From contig CM043870.1 of assembly GCA_023846275.1 (NCBI GenBank), positions 14,421,527 through 14,485,526 of the forward strand: a DNA stretch of 64,000 nucleotides. Reading direction: 5' to 3'. The stretch's first letter is position 1. Each line of letters starts with the position of its first letter. Positions 46,201-55,687 of this stretch are shown here, piece by piece. The notes below the pieces were generated by a model. It was not told the origin of the DNA and made no database searches. It was given only the letters and a program-made list of their open reading frames with translations. Source of the stretch: Vanilla planifolia. Lineage: Eukaryota > Streptophyta > Magnoliopsida > Asparagales > Orchidaceae. The position numbers were made by a program, and so were the translations under genes.

Positions 46201-47986
46201 AAAGTAGAGCTAAGTAGTGTAGAGCATAGTAGAGTAGAGTAGAGTACAGCTACGCACGTAGAGCATTGTAGAGTTTAGTTAGGCTAGGCTAGGCTAGGAA
46301 TGGCTTGGCTAGGCGAAGCTAGTGTAGAGTAGAGTATATCTAGGTTAGACTAAGCTAGGCTTGGCTAGGTTAGAGTAGAGTAAAGTAGAGTTCAGTAAAG
46401 TAGAGTTGAGTATAGTAGAGTAGAGTATATTATAGTAGAATTCAGTGGAGTAGAGTAGAGAAGAGAAGAGTAGAGCAAGGTTAGGCTAAGCTAGGTTTGT
46501 GTAGGTTAAGCTAGGCTAGGCTAGAGTTGAGTAGAATAGAGTAAATCAGAGTATAATAGAGTACGGCTTGGTTAGGCTTGGCTAGAGTTGAGTAGAGTAG
46601 AGCAGAACAAAGTAGAGCATAACTAATTAGTGTAGAGTAGAGCAGAGAAGAGTAGAGTAGAATAGAATAGAGTAGAGTAGGGAGGAGTAGAATTGAGCTG
46701 AGTAGAGTAGAGCAAAGCAGAGCTGAGAAGAGTTAGGTTAGGCTGAGCTAGGCTGGTTAGACTAGGTTGGAGTTAAATAGAGTAGAGTAGAGTAGAGTAA
46801 AATAGAGTAGAATAGAGTAGAGTACGATAGAGAAAGTATAGTAGAGTAAAGTAGAGTAGAGTAGAGTAGAGTAGAGCTTGGTTAGGCTAGGCTAGGCAAG
46901 CTTAGGTCAGGTTGGGTTAGACTAGAGTACAAAAAAGTGGAGTAGAGTAGAATAGTGGTGTATAGTTGAGAAGAGTAGAGTAAAGCTATGTTAAGCTAGG
47001 CTAGGCTAGAGTACAATAGAGTAGAGTAAAGTAGAGTAGAGTAGAGTGCAGTAAATTAAAGTGGAGCAGAGCAAAGCAAAGTAGAGCTAGGTTAGGCTTT
47101 GCTAGGCTAGGCTTGGTAAGGCTAGGCTAAGTTGGGCTAGAGTAGAGTAGAGCTAGGCTTGACTAGGCTAGGCTAGATTATAATAGAGTTGAGTAGAGTA
47201 GAACACGGTAGACCATAGCAAAGTAGTGCAGAGTAGAGTAGAGGTGGACAGAATAGAGAATAATAGAGAAGAGTGGAGTAGAAGAGAGAAGAGTAGAGAA
47301 AAGTAGAGTTGCACAGAGTAGAGTAGAGCTTAGTTAGGCTAGTTAGGCAAGGCTTTGCTAGGCTATGCTAGAGTAGAGTACAGCTAGGTTGGGCTTTGCT
47401 AGGCTAGGTAAGGCTAGAATGGGGTAGAATAGAGTAGAGTAGAGAAGAATATAATAGAGTAGAGTAGAGTACAGCTAGGTTAAGCTTGGTTAAGTTGGGC
47501 TAAGCAAAGCTAAGACAGGCTAGGCTAGGCTAGGCTAGAGTAAAGTATAGTATAGAAGAGTAGTGTAGATCTTAGTTAGGCTATGCTAGAGTAGAGTAAA
47601 GTTTAGTAGAGTGGAGTAGAGTATAGTAGAGCAAAGTATAGTAGAGCAAAGTAGAGTAGAATAGAGTAGATTAGAGTAGAGTAGAGCAAACAAGGGAAGA
47701 GTAGAGCATAACAGAGTAGAGCATAGTGAAGTAGGGGTATTGTAGAGTAGAGGAGAGTAGATTTGAGTAGAGTAGAACAGAGTAGAGTGGAGCAATGCCA
47801 AGTATAGTATAGAAAAGTATTATAGATCATAGTAGAGTAGACTAAAGTAGAGTAGATTAGAGTAGAGCAGAGTAGAAGAAAGCATAACAGAGCAAAGCAA
47901 TGTAAAGAAAAGCTAAGTTAGGCTAGGCTAGAGTAGAGTAGAGTAGAGTAGAGTAGAGTAGAGTAGAGTAGATTAGAGTAGAGTAT
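43251..47986 (+). repeat. Plain array between duplication and island
   Basis: Ordinary TAGAG/TAGGC blocks. Weak resemblance to the first part of the duplicated segment may exist (about 43,740 against 34,840 and 27,215, where GGTTAGG...GGCTAGCTAGAGT words align), but not enough to call a third copy. Slightly odd words are ATTTTTTGCAGGATTGG at 43,681 and CATCTTAATGC at 44,891. No gene or RNA is seen. Confidence 0.75.
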
Positions 47987-48282
47987 TGTAACAGCCCTAG
48001 TTTTCTTTTATTTACATTTTTATATATTTTTTTTTATAGAAAGAGCTCTGTGAGAAGAATCCAACGATGTTTAATTTGTAATTTTCGGAGCTCTAATGAA
48101 TAAATTATGAATTTTTGAAGATTTGGGATAAATTTGTAACGTAGAGGATAGATGTGTAATTTTAAATGTCGGCTTAGTTCAAATCCGATTGGCGGAGGAT
48201 ATATTCGCAAATACCCAAATTAGAAGGGGTTTTCTGCAAAACGCGGTTCACGAACCGATGGCTTATCCGTTTCGATCGCGTC

Positions 48283-48289
48283 TATAAAA
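48283..48289 (+). promoter_or_regulatory. TATA box of the island
   Basis: TATAAAA in a GC-containing context (CGCGTCTATAAAAGCCGAGC) about 296 bases after the TGTAACA start. The position fits the U3/R boundary of a plant LTR; a transcription start would be expected about 30 bases downstream, near 48,315. It is the only convincing TATA box here. Whether it is active cannot be judged from sequence. Confidence 0.6.
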
Positions 48290-48465
48290 GCCGAGCCAGG
48301 TGCGTTTGGAAAAGCACTTCTGGGAAAAACGCCGGCAAAGAGGTTGCAGAGTGCGACGATGAGGTTTCCGACAACTGTTGTTTTTGCGTAGGCACTATAG
48401 TAACATCCAATGAGGATTTTCGTGAGCATTGGCATGCGACAGTGACGGCCGGCGAGGATTTCCAT

Positions 48466-48474
48466 AAGGTAAGA
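48466..48474 (+). promoter_or_regulatory. Consensus 5' splice donor
   Basis: AAGGTAAGA matches the plant donor consensus AG/GTAAG, with the GT at 48,469-48,470, about 180 bases after the TATA box. It is followed at once by an A/T-rich stretch (AATAAATTTTTTTG-like), as expected of intron sequence. It could be the donor of a leader intron of the element or of a captured gene. The matching acceptor is not identified. Confidence 0.4.
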
Positions 48475-48616
48475 AATAAATTTTTTGTCGTCAGAGTTGT
48501 GTAAAGTTTTCCGGTGAGCGGGGGAGACCGAGAGGCGAAAGCCGAGCCGGATTCGATCGATTCAGCACGTGAAACGACCGATCCAACGCCGGCGAAAGAT
48601 TTCGGTTTCACTGGAC

Positions 48617-48618
<2 letters not shown>

Positions 48619-48685
<67 letters not shown>
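48619..48685 (+). repeat. Perfect (GA)33 microsatellite
   Basis: Sixty-seven bases of uninterrupted GA dinucleotide between ACGC and CGGCGTGAACC. No interruption is visible, so it is probably young and length-polymorphic. It differs from the array repeats in period (2 rather than 5) and belongs to the island. Confidence 0.98.
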
Positions 48686-48687
<2 letters not shown>

Positions 48688-48732
48688 GCGTGAACCGGTG
48701 CAGGCTTGGACCGGGTGATGCTGCTAAAACAG
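48686..48732 (+). other. Unique spacer between the GA tract and the minisatellite
   Basis: Forty-seven bases starting CGGCGTGAACCGGTGCAGG and ending near GCTAAAACAGAT. CpG-containing, non-repetitive, no open frame of note. It links the two tandem repeats of the island's right side. Confidence 0.7.
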
Positions 48733-48844
48733 ATGCCGAGCGCGCACGGTCCAGAGCGTCGAGCACGCGGTCCAGCGCGCCGAGCACACGCGGTCCAGCG
48801 CGCCGAGCACGCCTAGTCCAAAGCGTCGAGCACGCCCGGTCCAG
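48733..48844 (+). repeat. GC-rich minisatellite, about 5 units of 17-24 bp
   Basis: Five imperfect units each end in GGTCCA or AGTCCA; four of them contain the core CGAGCACGC, or CGAGCACACGC in the third. Approximate unit ends are at GGTCCAG 48,749-48,755, 48,769-48,775, 48,792-48,798, AGTCCA 48,815-48,820 and GGTCCAG 48,838-48,844. Some units carry AGCGTCGAGC and others GCGCCGAGC. The block is very GC- and CpG-rich, in sharp contrast to the adjoining array, which starts directly after the last unit. Confidence 0.85.
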
Positions 48845-51800
48845 CTAGGTTAAGTAGAGTAAAGTAATGTAGAGTAGAGTAGAGTGGGGTAGAGTTAGGT
48901 TAGGCTAGGCTAGGTTAAGTAGAGTAGAGTGGAATAGAGCTAGGTTTGGCTAAGTTAGGCTAGGGTAGGCTTAGCTAGGTTAGGCTAGGCAAGAGTAGGC
49001 TAGTCTAGGCTAGGGTAGAGAAGAGTAGAGTGGAGCTAGGTTAGGCTTGGCTAAGCTAGAGAATTTTAGAGTAGAGTAAAGAGAGTAGAGTAGGGTAGAA
49101 CATAGTAGAGCATAACAGAGTAGAGTAGAGTAGAGAAGAGTAGTGACAAACAGAGCAGAGCTAAGTAAGACTAAGCTAAGCTAGGTGAGAGTCAAGTAGT
49201 GTTGAGCTAAGTTAGGTTAGGCTAGGCTTGTTTAGGTTAGGGTAGAGTAGAGTAAGGTAGAGGAGAGTAGAGTAGAGTAGAGCTCGTTTAGGCAATGGTA
49301 AGCTAGGCTAGGCTAGGCTAGGCTAGAGTACAGTAGAGTTAAGTAGAGCAGAGTAGAGTAGAGTAGAGTAGAGTAGCATAGAGTAGAGCTAGGTTAGGCA
49401 ATGCTAAGCTAGGCTAGGATTGGCATGGCATGGCAGAAGTAGAGTAGAGTAGAGTAGAGTAGTGTAGACCAGAGGAGAGTACAGCAAAGTAGAAAGAGAA
49501 AAGTAGAGAAGAGGAGAGTAGAGCAAAGCAAAAAGAGCAAAAGTAGCAGAGTAGAGCAAAGTAGAGCAAAAAGAGTAGATGAGAGCAAAGGACAATAGAG
49601 TAGAGTAGAAAGAGAAGAGCAGAGTAGAGTTGAGCAGACAAGAGTAAAGTAAAGCAGAGTAGAGCAAAGTAGACTAGGGAAAAGTAGAGCAAAGTAGAGT
49701 AGAGGAAAGCTAGGTTGGCTAGAATAAGCTAGGCTAGGCCAGGCTAGGCTAGGCTAGAGTAGAGTAGAGATAAGTTGAGCAAAGTAAGTTAGGCTAACTT
49801 AAAGTAGTGTGGAGTAGAGTAGAGTAGAGCTAATTTTGGTTAAGCTTTGCTAGGCTTGGGTAGGCTTGGCTAGGCTAGGCAAGAGTACAATAAAGTAGAG
49901 TAGTGTAGAGTAAAGTAGAGCTCAGTTAGGCAAGGCAAGGCTCGGCTAGAGTAGAATAGAATTGAGTAGAATGAAGTAGAATAGAGTAGAGTGGAGCAAA
50001 GTAGAGTAGAGCAGAGCAGAGTAGAGTAGAGCAAAGAAAAGTAGCGTATTGCTAGATTAGATTAAGCTAGGCTAGGTTAGAGTAAAATGGAGTAGAGTAG
50101 AGTAGAGTGTAGTAGAGTATAGTATATTATATATTAGAGTGGAGTAAAGGAGAGTAGAGTAGGCAAGATAAGGCTTTGTAAAGTAGGTTAGGCTAGACTA
50201 TCATAGAGTAGAGTAAAATAGAGTAGAGTAGAGTAGCACAGTGTAGAGCAAAGCAGAGTAGAATGTAGTAAAGTCGAGAGGAGTAGAGCAGAGCAGAGTA
50301 GAGCAAAAAAGAGTAGAGCAAGGTTTGACTAGGATAGAGTTGAGCAAAGTAGTGTCTAGTAAAGAAGAGAAGAGTATAGCTAGGTTAGGCTAGGTTAGGC
50401 TATGTGAGGCTAAGTTAGAGTAGAGTAGAGTAAAGTAGATTGAGTAGAGTAGAGCTAGAGTATAGTAGAGCAAAATAAAGTAGAGTCAAGCAGAGTAGAG
50501 CAAAGTAGAGTAGAGCAAAGTAGAATAAAGAATAGAAGAGTAGAGCTAGTTTAGGCTAGGCTAGGCTAAGTTAGGGAAGGCTATGCTTGGCTAGGCTAGA
50601 GTAGAATAGAGTAGAGCAGAGTAAAGTTTATCAAGGTTGGGCTAGAATAAGGTAAGCTAAACAAAGCCTTTGTAGGCTAGAGTAAAGAAGACTATAGTAT
50701 AGTAGAATTATAAAAAGCAAAGCAAAGAAGAGTAGAGTAGAGAAGTGTACAGTAGAGCAGAGCAGAGCAAAGCAAAGATAGGTTAGGTTAAGCTAGGCTA
50801 GGCCTAATATAGTAGAGTAGAGTAGAGTAGAGCTCAGCTAGTTTAGGTTAGGCTAGGCTAGGCTAAGCTAGGTTAGGCTAGGCTAGAGTAGCAAAGAGGA
50901 GTAGAGTTGAGTAGAGTAGTGCTCGGTTAGGCTAGGTTAGGCTCAGCTACGCTTGCAAGAGTAGAATAGAGCTGAGCAGTGCAAAGCAGAGTAGAGTAAA
51001 GAAGAGTAGAGCAGAGCAAACCAGTGTAGAGTAAGATAGAGCAGAGTAGAGAAGAGTAGAGTAGAGTAGAGCAGAGAAGAGAAAAGTTGAGTAAAATAGA
51101 GGAGAGTAAAGCAAAGTGGAGTAGAGCTAGGTTAGGCTAGGCTAGAGTAAGGTATAATAGAGTTAGAGTAAAATAGAGTAGAGTTAGGTTTGGCTAGGGT
51201 AGGCTAGGCTAAGCTTTGGTAGGCTAGGCTAGGTTAGGCTAGGCTATAGTAGAGTTTAGTAGAGTGGAGTAGAGTAGTGTTAGTTTAGGCTAAGCTAAAC
51301 TAAGTTAGAGTAGAGTAGAGTTGAGTAGAGTAGAGTAGGGTAGAGCAGACTAGAGAAGAGTATAGCTGAGTAGAGTAGAGTAGAGTGGTGTAGAGCTAGG
51401 TTAGGTTAGGTTAGGCATGAGTAGGTGGAATATAGTAGAGCTAGCTTAGGCATGGCTAGGCTAGGCTAAGCTAGCTAGGTTAGAGTGGAGCAGAGTAGAG
51501 TAGAATGTAGTAGAGTATAGTAGTGTAGAGTAGGGTATAGTAGAGTAGAATAGAGTAGAGTATAATAGGATAGAGTAAAGTAGAGTAGAGTATAGTAGAG
51601 TAGAGTAGAGTAGAGGAGAGCAAAAAAAAGAGAGGAGAGTAGATTAGAGTAGGGGAGATGAAAGCAGAGCAGAGTAGAGTAGAGCAAAAAAAGAATAAAA
51701 TAGAGCAGAGTAGGAGAGAGTAAAGCAAAGTAGACCAGAGCTATGTTAGATAAGGCTAGGCTAGAGTAGAGTAGAGTAGAGTAAAATAGAATATAATAGA

Positions 51801-54800
51801 GTAGGGCAAAGTAAAATAGAGCTAGGTTAGGCTAAGTAAGGCTACAAAATAATAGAGTAGATTAGAGTAGAGGAGAGCCAAGCAGAGTAGAGTAGAGTAG
51901 AGCAGAGCAAAGCAAAGGATAGTAGAATAGAGCTGAGTAGAGTAGAGAAGAGCATATCAGAGTAGAGCTAAGTCTGGTTAGGCTAGGTTAAGTTAAGTTG
52001 GGCTTGGCTATAGTAGAGTAGAATAGAGCATAATATAGTAGAGTAGGCTAGAGCAAGGTTAAGATTGGTAAAGCTAGGCTAACTTAGAGTAGGGTATAGT
52101 AGAGTAAAGTAGAATAGAGCTATTTAGGCTAGGCTAGGCTAAACAGTGGTATGCTAAGTTAGGCTAGGTTAAGCTAGAGTAAAGTATAGTAGAGTAGGGT
52201 AGAGTAGACTAGAGTAGAGCTAGGTTTGGTTGGGCGAAGCTAGGCTGGGCTTGACTAGTCTAGGGTAGGCTAGGCTAGGCATGGGTAGAGTACAGGAGAG
52301 TAGAGTATTGTCGAGTAATGCTAGGTTAAGCTATGCTAGGTTAGGCTAAGCTAAGCTAGGCAAGAGCATAGAAGATTAGAGTAGCACAGAGTAGAAAAGA
52401 GCAAGAAAAGTAGAGTAGAGTAGTGTAGAGCAGAGTAGAGTTTAGAAAATCAAAGTAGAGTAGAGCTAAGTTAGGCTAGGCAAGGTTAGGCTAGGCTATG
52501 TTAGGCTAAGCTAAGATGGGCTAGGTTATAGTAGAGTAGAGTAGAGTAGAGTAGAGTAGATTAGAGTAGAGTAGAGCTAAGTTAGGCAAGGCTAAGCTCA
52601 GCAAACTATGCTAGGCTAGGCTATGGTAGGCAAGGTTGGGCTAGGTTAGAGTAGAGCAGATTAGAGTAGAATAGAGTAGAGTATAGCTAAATTAGGCTAA
52701 GCTAGAGTAAAGACTAAAAAGAGCAGAATAGAGCAGAGTAGTGTAGAGTAGAGTGGAGTAGAGTAGAGCTAGGCTAAGCTAAGCTAGTCTAGGCTAAGCA
52801 AGGCTAGGTAAGACTAGGCTACAGTAGAATAGAGTATAATAGAGTATAGCTTGGTTTGGTTAGGCAAGGCGAGGTTATAGTAGAGTAAAGTACAGTAGAG
52901 TAGACCTAGGTTAGGCTAGGCTAAGCTCAGGTAGGCTAGGTTAGGTTAAGATAAGCTAGAGTACAGTATAGTATAGTTGACTAGAGTAGAGTAGAGCAAA
53001 GCAGAGGTAGATAAAGCTAGGTTAAGCTAGGCTAGGATAAAATTGAGTAGAGTAGAGTAGAGCAGAGTAATATAGAGTAGAGTAGAGTTGTACAGAGTAG
53101 AGTAGAGTAGACGTGAGGAGAGCAGAGCAGAGCAAAGCACAGTGTCGATTAGAAGAGAAGAGTAGAGTAATGCAGAGCATAGTAGAGTAGAGATGAGTAG
53201 TATAGAGTAGTTTAAAGAAGAGTAGAGAAGAGTAGATCAGTGCAGAGGTAGGTTAGGCTATGTTAGGCTAATCTAGGTGAGGCTAGGCTAGAGTGGAGTA
53301 GAGTAGAGTAGAGTAGAGCTAGGTTAGGTTAGGCTAGGTAGGGATAGGCTTGTCTAGGCAGGAGTAGAGTAGAGTAGAATATAGTAAAGTAGAGTAGAGC
53401 TAGGTTAGGCTATGCTAAGCGAGGTTAAAATTTAGTAAAATAGAGTAGAGTAGACCTAAGATATGCGAGGGTAGGATAGAGTACAATAGAGAATAATAGA
53501 GTAGAGTAGAGTAGAGAAGAGCAGAGCATAGTAGAGTAGAGAAGAGCATGATAGTGTAGAGTAGAGTAGAGTAAAGCATAATAGAGTAGAGCAGAGTAGA
53601 GAAGAGTATAGCTAAGTTAGGCTAGTCTAGGCAAGGTTAGGCTAGGCTAGAGTACCATAGATTAGAGCTAGGTTGGGCTTGGCTAAGCTAGGCTTGGTTA
53701 GATTAGAAGAGAATAGTGTAAAGTAGAGAAGAGTACAACAGAGTAGAGTAAAGTAGAGCAGAGAAGAGTGAAGCTTGGTTAGGCTAGGATATAATATAAT
53801 AGATTATATTAGAGTAGAGTAGAGTTGAGCAAATTAGAGTAGAGTATAATAGAGTAGGGTAGAGTAGAGTGGAGCAGAGCAAAGTAGAGTAGAGAAAAGT
53901 GGAGTAGAGAAAAATAGAGTAGAGTATAATAGAGCAGAGTAGAGCTTAGTAAAGCTAGGTTAGGCAAGGCTAGGAAAGGCTAGGCTAAAGAATAGTAGAG
54001 AAGAGTAGAGCTAGGTTAGGTTAGCCTAGGCTCGATTAGAGTAGAGTATAGTTGATTACAATAGAGCAGAGTCTAATAGAGTAGAGTATTGTACAATAGA
54101 GTAGAGTAAAGCTAGGTTAGGTTGGCTATGGCTAGGCTATGGTAGGCTAGGCTAGAGTAGAGTGGATTAGAATTGAGTAGAGTAGAGCTTAGTTTGGCTA
54201 GGTTAGGCTTGGCTAGAGTATAGAGTAGAGTAGAGTAGAGAAGAGAAAAGTATAGCAAAGCTGAGCAAAGATGAGTAAAGGAGATTAGAGTATAGTAGAT
54301 AAGATTAAAGTATAGTAAAGCAGAGCATAGTAGAGAAAAACATAACAAAGAAGAGTAGAGCAGAGAAGAGTAGAGCTTGGATAGGCTATACTAGGCTAGG
54401 TAAGCTTGGTTAGAGTAGTGTATAGTAGAGTAGAGTAGAGTAGAGTAGAGTATAGTGGAGTAGAGTAGAGTAGAGTAGGGTAGAGTAGATTAGAGTAGAG
54501 TAGTGTAGAGTAAAGTAGAGTAGAGCAAAACAAAGTAGAGCAGAGCAGAGTATAGCAAAGTAGAGCAGAGTAGAGAAGAGTAGAGTAGAGCAAAGTAGAG
54601 TTGAGCAGAGTTAGGTTTGTTTAGGTTATGCTAGGCTAGGCTAGGCTAGAGTAGAGTATACTAAGGTAGAGAAGATTAAGCTAGGTAAGGCTAGGTTAAG
54701 TCAGAGAAGAATAGAGTAGAGTATAGTATAATAAAGTAATGTAGAGTAAAGCAGAATATAGTAAAGTTAAATTGAGTAAAGTGTGGTTAGGCTATGGTAG

Positions 54801-55618
54801 GCTAAGTTAGAGCAGAGTAAAGTAGAGTAGAGGAGAGTAGAGTATAATAGAGTAAGGTTAGGCTAGGCTTTAGTAGAGTAGAGTAGAGAGGAGCAAAGTA
54901 GAGTAGAGCAGAACAGAGCAAAGTAAAGCTAAGCAGAGCTAGGTTAGGCAAGGCTCGGCTAGGCTAAAATAGAGTAGAGAAGAGCTTAACCAGAGGTTAG
55001 TGGAATGGAGTAGAGTATAGTTGAGTAGAGTAGAGTAGAGCAGAGTAGAGTAGAGTAAAGCTAGGTTAGGCTAGGCTAAGCTATGTTAGAATAGGCTATG
55101 GTTGGCTCGGCTAAAGTAGAATATGGTAGAGTAGTAGAGTAAAGTAGAGCTAGGTTAAGCTGGGCTCGAGTACATAATAGAAAAGAGTAGAATAGAGTAG
55201 AGAAAAGTTGAGTAGAGTAGAGCATAACAAAATAAAGCAAAGAAGAGTACAGTAGAGCTAGGTTAGGCTAGGCTAAGCTTAGCTAGGCTATGCTAGGCAA
55301 GGCTATGCTAGAGTAGAGTAGAGTATACTTAGGTAAAGTAGAGCTTGGTTTGGCGAGGCTAGGCTATGTTGGAGTAGAGTAGAGTAAAGCAACATACAAT
55401 AGGGTAGAGTAGAGTATAGTAGAGCTAGGTTATGCTAAGCTAAGAAAGGCTAGGCTAGGCTACACCAGAGTAGAGTAGAGTAGAGTTAGGTTAAGTTAGG
55501 CTAGACTAGGCTAAAGAAGGGTAGAGTAGAGTAGAGTATAGTAGGGTAGAGTAGAGTAGTATAGATAGAGTAGAATAAAGTATAGTAGAGTAGAGTACAA
55601 TAGAATAAAGTAATGTAT

Positions 55619-55687
55619 AGGAGAGGAGAGGAGAGGAGAGGAGAGTAGAGTAGAGTAGTGCAGAGGAGAGAGAAAAGAGAGAAAGAG
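55619..55687 (+). repeat. Pair of polypurine runs
   Basis: Purine-only at 55,619-55,645 (five GGAGA units plus flanks) and 55,662-55,687 (AGAGGAGAGAGAAAAGAG), separated by ordinary TAGAG units. Similar in make-up to the blocks at 28,419 and 36,057. Confidence 0.7.

Larger units (their letters stand above)
1..47986 (+). repeat. Composite TAGAG/TAGGC pentanucleotide satellite array, left arm
   Basis: The sequence is a continuous, diverged tandem array of five-base units read as TAGAG on the + strand. It is interrupted every few tens to few hundreds of bases by shorter runs of TAGGC/TAGGT. The entry into a TAGGC block is nearly constant (GAGCTAGGTTAGGCTAGG) and the exit reads GGCTAGAGTAGAG. Common single-base variants are TAAAG, CAGAG, TATAG, TTGAG, TGGAG and TAGAA; small indels break the period. 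Orientation never flips over long distances. C is scarce on this strand and CpG is rare. No gene is supported: TAGAG puts a TAG stop in all three + frames every 15 bases, while its complement CTCTA has none, which gives spurious Leu/Tyr/Ser/Thr-rich minus-strand frames that end at GCTAG blocks. Function is unknown; heterochromatin is an inference from composition only. Confidence 0.95.
47987..48844 (+). mobile_element. LTR-like island, probable plant Ty3/gypsy solo or truncated LTR
   Basis: The only long non-satellite sequence in the window, with mixed base composition and many CpGs. What I see: it begins TGTAACAGCCC, has an A/T-rich first 200 bases (T8-10 runs at about 48,010-48,040), a TATAAAA box at 48,283-48,289, a consensus splice donor AAGGTAAGA around 48,469, an AATAAA at 48,475-48,480, and GCCGGCGA words at about 48,331, 48,449 and 48,589. 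Plant Ty3/gypsy LTRs commonly start TGTAACA/TGTGACA and carry a central TATA box; that is family knowledge. If the 3' end is the CA at 48,842-48,843, the length is about 857 bases. Flanking pentamers (AGTAT on the left, GCTAG on the right) do not form a target-site duplication, and no primer-binding site, polypurine tract or polyprotein is present. It is thus a solo or truncated LTR, or else an unrelated promoter-bearing fragment. Confidence 0.55.

Noticed and set aside
1..47986. CRISPR array
   Set aside because: Regular short repeats exist, but there are no unique spacers of constant length, and the sequence is eukaryotic satellite in character.
48358..48450. Short + strand frames after the TATA box (ATG at 48,358 and 48,409)
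   Set aside because: Each ends after about ten codons; no continuation as a plausible protein is visible.
48220..48611. Two overlapping minus-strand frames of 81 and 109 residues in the island
   Set aside because: They overlap each other in different frames, run antisense to the TATA box and splice donor, and show no recognisable domain. Frames of this length occur by chance in a GC-richer island.
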